64,000 nucleotides of DNA from JACPYM01 sp031423495 (GTDB lineage Bacteria; Acidobacteriota; Blastocatellia; RBC074). Location of the stretch: contig JANPFP010000066.1 of NCBI GenBank assembly GCA_031423495.1, forward strand, positions 1 through 64,000, in the 5' to 3' direction. The position numbers and the translations under genes are program-made. Within the stretch, counting starts at the first letter, position 1, and every line of letters begins with the position of its first letter. The notes beneath the pieces were generated by a model. That model made no database searches. It was not told the origin of the DNA and was given only the letters and a program-made list of their open reading frames with translations. Positions 58,522 through 64,000 of the stretch are shown in pieces.

Positions 58522-59712
58522 TCACGCTTGGCTATTTTGCATCCGCGCCATCGGCGACAACTTTCGCAGCTTTTCAACCTGCGCCGGCAGCGTTTCTAAC
58601 ACGTAATCCACTTCTTCTTTCGTATTGAACTTGCCCAAACTAAAACGAATCGCGCCGCGTCCGTTGTCTTGATTCAGCCCCAAAGCGACCAGCACATGCG
58701 AAGGTTCGACCGAACCGGACGCGCAAGCCGAACCGGTCGAAACCGCGATGCCTTTTAAGTCCAGTGAGATTTGCAGCCCTTCGCCTTCGACAAAATCGAA
58801 GTTGAGATTGGCGACACTCGGAATGCGTTGCGCCGCATCGCCGTTGCGCGTGAGGTGCGGAATCTTTTCAAACAAACCGGCTTCGAGGTAATCGCGCAAG
58901 CCGCGAATTTCTTCCATGCGTTCGGCGAGTTGTGTGCGCGCAAGTTCAGCCGCCGCGCCGATGCCGACGATGAGCGGAACGCTTTCTGTACCCGCGCGCC
59001 GGTCGCGTTCGTGATGTCCGCCGTGCATTTGCGCGGTGAGCCTGACGCCCTTGCGCACGTATAAAACGCCGATGCCTTTGGGTCCGTGAAACTTGTGCGC
59101 GGTGAGCGCGAGCAGGTCTACGCCGAGTTGTTGCACGTCAACGGGAATCTTGCCGATGGATTGCACGGCGTCGGTATGAAAGTGCAGATGCTTTTGTCCG
59201 GCGGTGCGACGCTCTTTGATGAGCGCGCCGATTTCAGCGAGCGGTTGAATCGTACCGATCTCGTTGTTGGCGTGCATGATCGTGACGAGCGTCGTCGCGT
59301 CAGTCAGCGCCGCCTGCACGTCTTTCACGCGCACGAGGCCGTTGTCATAAACCGGCAAGCGCGTAATTTGCCAGCCCTGCTTTTCGAGTTCGGCGCACGA
59401 AGCCAGCACGGCGGAATGTTCAAATTGCGAAGTGATGACGTGACGGCCTTTGTCTTGATGCGCTGCGGCAATGCCTTTGATCGCAAGGTTGTCGGCTTCG
59501 GTTCCGCCTGACAGAAAGGTGATCTCAGCGGGTTGCGCATGGATGAGTTGCGCGACTTGGCTGCGCGCCGTCTCAATCGCTTGCTTGGCACGCTGTCCGA
59601 ACTGATGCGTAGAAGAAGCGTTGCCGAACGCCTCGGTGAAATAGGGAAGCATGGCGACGACGACTGCATCGTCTACGCGGGTGGTGGCGGAATTGTCTAA
59701 GTAAACTTGCAT
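58522..59712 (-). CDS. iscS: cysteine desulfurase (NifS/IscS family)
   Basis: This 396-residue PLP enzyme takes sulfur from cysteine, leaving alanine, for Fe-S cluster and tRNA thiolation pathways. It starts MQVYLDNSATTRVD. SGGTEADN, HTDAVQSIGKIPVDV and LTAHKFHGPKG with PLP lysine K207 follow. The active Cys is C330 in STGSACASGS, placing it in the group I (NifS/IscS) class. A heptamer-repeat element lies immediately before the ATG in place of a clear ribosome-binding site. The natural partner, the NifU-like gene, lies further downstream beyond the EEP cassette. Confidence 0.94.
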   Translation of the reverse strand: MQVYLDNSATTRVDDAVVVAMLPYFTEAFGNASSTHQFGQRAKQAIETARSQVAQLIHAQPAEITFLSGGTEADNLAIKGIAAAHQDKGRHVITSQFEHSAVLASCAELEKQGWQITRLPVYDNGLVRVKDVQAALTDATTLVTIMHANNEIGTIQPLAEIGALIKERRTAGQKHLHFHTDAVQSIGKIPVDVQQLGVDLLALTAHKFHGPKGIGVLYVRKGVRLTAQMHGGHHERDRRAGTESVPLIVGIGAAAELARTQLAERMEEIRGLRDYLEAGLFEKIPHLTRNGDAAQRIPSVANLNFDFVEGEGLQISLDLKGIAVSTGSACASGSVEPSHVLVALGLNQDNGRGAIRFSLGKFNTKEEVDYVLETLPAQVEKLRKLSPMARMQNSQA

Positions 59713-59715
59713 ATC

Positions 59716-59794
59716 GGTTGTCAGTTGTCAGTTGCCAGTTGCCGGTTGTTAGTTCCTTTCTGAACCGACAATCGGCAACCGACTACCGATAACC
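59716..59794. repeat. inverted TTGTCAG-type heptamer repeat
   Basis: From 59718 there are five tandem heptamers of the TTGYCAG/TTGCCGG/TTGTTAG type. From 59765 to 59794 complementary heptamers of the same kind run back. The element fills the space between the DUF1080 stop and the cysteine desulfurase start. Confidence 0.75.
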
Positions 59795-59795
59795 A

Positions 59796-60584
59796 TTAAA
59801 GCGGACGCACCCAAATGTTGCGGAACCGAATGAGGTCGCCGTGGTCTTGCAACGACAACCCGGCTTTGGTTGGAATCACAATGTAATGCGGCGCGCGGTC
59901 GTGCGAAGTTTCGCCTTGAATCTCGACGTTGTTTTGCACGAGCACTCCGTTGAGCAGCACAGTAATGCGGGCGCGGCGCGTGGGCAAACCGATTTCGTTA
60001 AAACGCGGGCCGCTGAAAATGATGTCGTAAGTCTGCCATTCGCCCGGCTTGCGCACGGGGTTCACGAGGGGCGGATATTGTTTGTAAATGCTGCCCGCTT
60101 GTCCGTGAAAGTAGGTTTTGTTCTCGAACGAATCTAGCACCTGCACTTCGTAATGGCTTAACAGAAAGATGCCACTGTTGCCACGTCCCTGGCCTTCGCC
60201 TTTGACGACGACCGGCGTCGCCCATTCGACGTGCAACTGGCAATCGCCGAATTCATATTTGCTTTGAATGCCGCCGGTGCGCGGCGCGACTTCCATGTAA
60301 CCATCTTTGACCGTCCATTTGGCTTCGCCGCCGTCGCGCTGGCTCTTCCAGCCTGACAGGTCTTTGCCGTCAAAAAGTATGACGGCATCAGAGGGCGCAG
60401 CGCCAACCGTAGCGCCGGGCGTAATGACCGTCGGTTCTTTCTTCGGCGATTCATAAGCCGGTTCTGCCGCCGGGCGCGCAGGTTGTTGCGGCGCGGCGGG
60501 TTGTTGCGCTTGCGTCGTAAAGATGACGGCGCACGCGATGAAAACTAATGCGAAAAGGGCAAGGGTGATGCGAGACAGTTTCAT
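59796..60584 (-). CDS. DUF1080 (3-keto-disaccharide hydrolase-type) exported protein
   Basis: This 262-residue DUF1080 protein has a lectin-like jelly roll in a family that includes 3-keto-glycoside hydrolases. A signal peptide (MKLSRITLALFALVFIACAV) is followed by a Pro/Ala/Gln linker. The domain begins at ILFDGKDLSGWKSQRDGGEA, with WTVKDGYMEVAP, GNSGIFLLSHYEVQVLDSFE and the C-terminal LQDHGDLIRFRNIWVRPL. I chose ATG 60584 since GAGGAG lies 10 nt upstream. It follows the large PSD gene on the same strand with an inverted repeat between. Degradation of extracellular glycans is a likely shared theme. Confidence 0.9.
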   Translation of the reverse strand: MKLSRITLALFALVFIACAVIFTTQAQQPAAPQQPARPAAEPAYESPKKEPTVITPGATVGAAPSDAVILFDGKDLSGWKSQRDGGEAKWTVKDGYMEVAPRTGGIQSKYEFGDCQLHVEWATPVVVKGEGQGRGNSGIFLLSHYEVQVLDSFENKTYFHGQAGSIYKQYPPLVNPVRKPGEWQTYDIIFSGPRFNEIGLPTRRARITVLLNGVLVQNNVEIQGETSHDRAPHYIVIPTKAGLSLQDHGDLIRFRNIWVRPL

Positions 60585-60612
60585 TGTTGACGTTCTCCTC
60601 GGTGATAAAAAA

Positions 60613-60747
60613 GGTACAGCAACCTTTCCAGGTTGCTGAGGGCTTGTGCAAAAAAACACACTGAGAGAATGGTAAGGCGTGTGTATGTCCCGCTTGGTTT
60701 AGTAGACGCGACACCAATCCGCAGCAACCTGGAAAGGTTGCTGTACC
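60613..60747. repeat. long inverted repeat, 26-bp perfect arms
   Basis: The arms 60613-60638 and 60722-60747 match at 26 of 26 positions around an 83-nt loop. Each arm is itself a hairpin (CAGCAACC, 6-base loop, GGTTGCTG), so the element can fold as two small stems or one long stem. It sits between the stop of the PSD gene and the DUF1080 gene. Confidence 0.85.
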
Positions 60748-60749
60748 GT

Positions 60750-63700
60750 TCACTTCGTGATCGTTTCGTCCAAATTCAATAACACATTGGCGACCATCGT
60801 CCACGCCGCGAGTTCGGGCGAAGGCACCGATGATGAGGAAGCCTGTTTGACCACTTTAAGGGCTTCGTCAGCGTGCAACTTGAAGTAAGCGAGTTGCTGC
60901 TGATAAAGCGCGGTGAGCCGTTCGAGTTCGGCTTTGTGCGGAGCGCGCGCTACGCACAGGCGCGTGCCGTAAGCCAAATGCGACGATGCATCTGCACCTT
61001 CTTTCATCATTCGGCCAGCTAAGGCACGCGCGGCCTCAAACATTGCTTCGTCGTTTAACAGGTTCAGCGCCTGCAACGGCGTATTCGTTCGCGTACGCCG
61101 CACGACGCACGACTCGCGGCTGATGCCGTCGAAATTCAACATCATCGGATAAGGCGACGAGCGGCGCAGGAACGTATACAAACTGCGGCGATAGCGGTCT
61201 GCGCCTTTGGCGTTCATCCATTTTTCGCTGCTGTAAGGCGCTTTCCAGATGCCTTCGGGTTGCAACGGCATGACCGACGGGCCGCCGACTTTTTGCGTCA
61301 ACAAGCCGCTGATGGCGAATACAGTATCGCGCAACATTTCGGCTTCAAGCCTGAAACGCGGGCCGCGCGCGAGCAAGCGGTTGTAAGGGTCTTTCTCTTG
61401 CAAGGCGGGTGAACTAGCCGCCGCTTGCCGATAAGCCGATGAAGTCACGAGCGTACGAATGAGCTTTTTCATGCTCCAATTCATGCCGCCTTGGTTAGCG
61501 GGTTTGCTGAACTCTACGGCGAGCCAGTCGAGCAATTCGGGGTGCGAAGGCGTGGCGGATTGCAGGCCGAAATCTTCTGACGTCTCGACGATGCCGCGTC
61601 CGAAAAGCTGTTCCCAAAAACGATTGACTGCGACGCGCCCGACCAACGGATTGTCTGAACTGACCAGCCATTGCGCGAGTCCCAGGCGATTGGCGGGCGC
61701 GCTCTCAGGCAGCGCGTGCAACACGGCGGGCGTAGCCGCAAATACCTTTTCGCCTTTGCTCATGAAGTTGCCGCGTTCGCGCAAAAACGTGGCGGGGCGT
61801 TCAGCGGATTTCACTTCCTGCATCACCAGCGCCGACGTGATGCGCAAGGCTTTGAGTTCGTCGCGCAGCTTTTCTAACTGGTCGCGCGTCGCTTTGAACT
61901 CAGGCACGAGCGAACGATAACGATCGGCCAAATCCTGCTGTTGTTTGGCCGTACGCGCGGTTACCGCTTGGGCGAGAACCGCTTGTTGCCGCGCTGAAAT
62001 GTTCACGATCTCAAACGGCGTCTTGCTGTTCGTCACCGACAATCTGAAGCGTCCCATCGTTTGGCAAAGCGCGCCGCCTTGATGCCGCAACGTGATTTTT
62101 AATTGCGTACCGGTGGCCGCGCCAAAAGGCAAAGCGGTAGTGAATACGGCTTGGCGTGCTAGCCGTTGAGCTACATCACCATTTGGGTCGTTGGTCGCAT
62201 TGATCGCCCAACCCGCCGGACGATCAGCCACGCGCGTGTCGGTCTTGTCGGCAAAAATTTCGCGCGGTTCGGGTTTGTAAGCCGAATCATTCACGCGCAG
62301 ATCTTTCAGCTTGATAGCTTGGCCTTTGCCGTTAAGCGGTACGGTTTCGACCGCGAAACCCGTCAGCAAAAAATTGCCATAAGGGTCACGTCCCGGCCCG
62401 CCTTGCGGCAAGCTGGCGTCGGGCAACACTTCAAGCCGCAACGCAGTGATATTCGCCAGTTTGGTTTGCGCCGTGATGGTGAAAATTTCGCTCTCGCTTT
62501 GCGTGCCTGACACCAGCAACGAATGATCGCTTTGGGCGTTGAGTTGCGCGCCGCTGGCAGCTTCGGCCTTGAGCGGTTTGAGCGTCGTCCAGCTTTGCGG
62601 AGCATTCAGCAAAGCCTTTTCCCAAGCGGCTTGCGCGGCTTGGCGTTCAGGCGCATCGGCTTTGAGTTCGGCTTCGAGCTTTTTGATTTCGGCGTTCAGG
62701 CGTTGGCGTTGCGCGGCCTGTTCGGGCGAAGGCAAATCAAGCGCAGGCTCTTTCACAAAGCGCGTGAATTCCTCTTTCGTCACGCTCTGATAAGCGATTT
62801 CGTACTCGCTGTTTTCAAAAAACGCCAACAGCTTGTAATAGTCTTTTTGCGTGAACGGGTCGTATTTGTGGTTGTGGCATTGCGCGCAACCGACGGTGGA
62901 ACCCAGCCAGACCGTGCTGGTCGTATTCACGCGATCAACCAGTGTTTCCCAACGCGCTTCGTGCGGATCAACGCCACCTTCCTGATTAATCATTGTGTTG
63001 CGATGAAAGCCCGTCGCAATGCGCTGTTCTTCCGTAGCGTTCGGCAGCATGTCTCCCGCGATTTGTTCGATGGTGAATTGATCGAAAGGCTTGTCGGCGT
63101 TGAGTGCATTGATGACCCAGTCGCGGTACTTCCACATCACGCGCAGGTTGTCTTTTTCGTAACCGTTCGAATCGGCATAGCGCGCCAAATCCAACCACGG
63201 ACGCGCCCAGCGTTCGCCATAAGCAGGCGACGCGAGCAGCTTGTCCACCACCTTTTCATAAGCGTTGGCTGAAGTGTCGGCGATGAATGCGTCTAGGTCT
63301 TGCGGCGAAGGCGGCAGGCCGATCACGTCGAGATATACGCGCCGCAACAAGACGGCTTTGTCCGCTTCAGGCGAAGGCCGCAATCCTTCTTTTTCGAGGC
63401 GCGCGAGAATGAAACTGTCTACGGCGTTGCGCACCCAGGCTTGGTTTTTGACGGTCGGCAAAGCGACTTGGCGCGGCTTCACATACGACCAATGTTTCGG
63501 CGTGTCGGATTTGAGATTTGAGATTGCGTCATCGGGCCAACTCGCGCCTTCATCAATCCAGCGAGCGATGAGGGCGATTTGTTCAGGCTTGAGCGCGCTG
63601 GCTTTGAGCGGCATTTGCACTTCGCCGCCTTCGCCTTTGAGGCGCGCCATCAAACGCGAAGCCTTGCTGTCACCAGCGACAATGATCGTGCCAGAAATGC

Positions 63701-63917
63701 CGCCTTTCATCGCCAACGATTTGAGATCAAGCCGCAACTGTCCCGAAGCCTTTTTGTCGTTGTGGCATGCGTTGCAACTCGCGGCAAAAATCGGCTGGAT
63801 GTCGCGCGCAAAATCAACTTTAGTTTGGGCGGCGTGGCTCGCCGCACGCGGCCACAGCGAAGCCAGTGCGACCACTATAAACGAGGCGGTGACTAGACCT
63901 TTCATCCGGTAGTTCAT
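60750..63917 (-). CDS. large PSCyt1/DUF1549/DUF1553 exported protein
   Basis: This 1055-residue protein has a signal peptide (MKGLVTASFIVVALASLWPR). A cytochrome-c-like domain (about 35-125) carries the CNACH heme motif in DIQPIFAASCNACHNDKKAS. DUF1549 follows (about 165-385), with YLDVIGLPPSPQDLDAFIAD, YGERWARPWLDLARYADSNG and a second CXXCH, CAQCHNHKYDP. A mixed middle region holds a Lys/Glu/Ala coiled stretch. DUF1553 (about 745-1010) has NPLVGRVAVNRFWEQLFGRG and ESCVVRRTRTNTPLQALNLL. Members occur in Planctomycetes and Acidobacteria beside glycan-active genes; the reaction is unknown. I chose ATG 63917, though 63905 is also possible. Confidence 0.92.
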   Translation of the reverse strand: MNYRMKGLVTASFIVVALASLWPRAASHAAQTKVDFARDIQPIFAASCNACHNDKKASGQLRLDLKSLAMKGGISGTIIVAGDSKASRLMARLKGEGGEVQMPLKASALKPEQIALIARWIDEGASWPDDAISNLKSDTPKHWSYVKPRQVALPTVKNQAWVRNAVDSFILARLEKEGLRPSPEADKAVLLRRVYLDVIGLPPSPQDLDAFIADTSANAYEKVVDKLLASPAYGERWARPWLDLARYADSNGYEKDNLRVMWKYRDWVINALNADKPFDQFTIEQIAGDMLPNATEEQRIATGFHRNTMINQEGGVDPHEARWETLVDRVNTTSTVWLGSTVGCAQCHNHKYDPFTQKDYYKLLAFFENSEYEIAYQSVTKEEFTRFVKEPALDLPSPEQAAQRQRLNAEIKKLEAELKADAPERQAAQAAWEKALLNAPQSWTTLKPLKAEAASGAQLNAQSDHSLLVSGTQSESEIFTITAQTKLANITALRLEVLPDASLPQGGPGRDPYGNFLLTGFAVETVPLNGKGQAIKLKDLRVNDSAYKPEPREIFADKTDTRVADRPAGWAINATNDPNGDVAQRLARQAVFTTALPFGAATGTQLKITLRHQGGALCQTMGRFRLSVTNSKTPFEIVNISARQQAVLAQAVTARTAKQQQDLADRYRSLVPEFKATRDQLEKLRDELKALRITSALVMQEVKSAERPATFLRERGNFMSKGEKVFAATPAVLHALPESAPANRLGLAQWLVSSDNPLVGRVAVNRFWEQLFGRGIVETSEDFGLQSATPSHPELLDWLAVEFSKPANQGGMNWSMKKLIRTLVTSSAYRQAAASSPALQEKDPYNRLLARGPRFRLEAEMLRDTVFAISGLLTQKVGGPSVMPLQPEGIWKAPYSSEKWMNAKGADRYRRSLYTFLRRSSPYPMMLNFDGISRESCVVRRTRTNTPLQALNLLNDEAMFEAARALAGRMMKEGADASSHLAYGTRLCVARAPHKAELERLTALYQQQLAYFKLHADEALKVVKQASSSSVPSPELAAWTMVANVLLNLDETITK

Positions 63918-64000
63918 TGTCTAACTCGCAAGCAACTTTTAATTGTTAGGTTTAGGAAAACCCGCGTGGGCGTGGCCCCGCGCAGGTGCAAATGATTCGT

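Overview
The window looks like a chromosomal segment of an Acidobacteriota bacterium, probably of the Blastocatellia type. This is inferred from gene content: a VWFA-related protein of the acidobacterial type, PSD1/DUF1549-DUF1553 and DUF1501 proteins, a DUF1080 protein, an SPFH slipin paired with a YtrA-type GntR regulator, and a giant surface protein built from putative Ig (He_PIG) modules. Most of it is moderately GC-rich, densely coded and ordinary in housekeeping content. No rRNA, tRNA, transposase, phage gene or CRISPR array was recognised.

Left part (1-22.5 kb). A small accessory stretch holds a HigA-like antitoxin with a non-HigB partner, three small unknown proteins and ssb. Housekeeping and mixed genes follow: def, aroC, slipin with its GntR regulator, trmFO, a VWFA protein, a PQQ-type propeller, a Nudix hydrolase, a CPBP protease, two small proteins, a glutaminyl-cyclase-like lipoprotein, accD, a family 2 glycosyltransferase and a threonine dehydratase-like enzyme. 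Next come a four-gene copper-type cluster (Cys/His-rich protein, a TolC gene broken by a 2-nt shift in a GC run, a Tat-exported multicopper oxidase and a heavy-metal-binding protein) and an OafA-type acyltransferase.

Centre (22.5-47.5 kb). One gene of 24.9 kb encodes a protein of about 8286 residues. It has an N-terminal membrane segment, SdrD-B-like modules, a surface propeller-like region, 70 He_PIG modules of about 88 residues by my count, five more SdrD-B-like modules, a DUF11-like domain and a unique C-terminus. The module array carries nested higher-order repeats: a period of six modules (about 1.58 kb) near the N-terminal end and of four modules (about 1.05 kb) near the C-terminal end.

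Right part (48-64 kb). After a YgjP-type metalloprotease on the plus strand, everything is on the minus strand: a GntR regulator, DUF1501 with PSD1, glcF with glcE, a NifU-like scaffold and a cysteine desulfurase, DUF1080 and a second PSD protein with a cytochrome domain. Between the desulfurase and NifU-like genes sits a visibly more A+T-rich two-gene cassette: an EEP-fold nuclease/phosphatase and a 164-residue partner of unknown function. This is my best candidate for an undescribed accessory system.

Intergenic DNA is unusually rich in inverted repeats. They include a family of perfect palindromes with 35-bp arms (three copies, whose differences are always matched on both arms), several sites built from tandem heptamers of different sequence, and unrelated perfect 26-27 bp inverted pairs. 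Most lie between co-directional genes, and one contributes to the start of a coding region.
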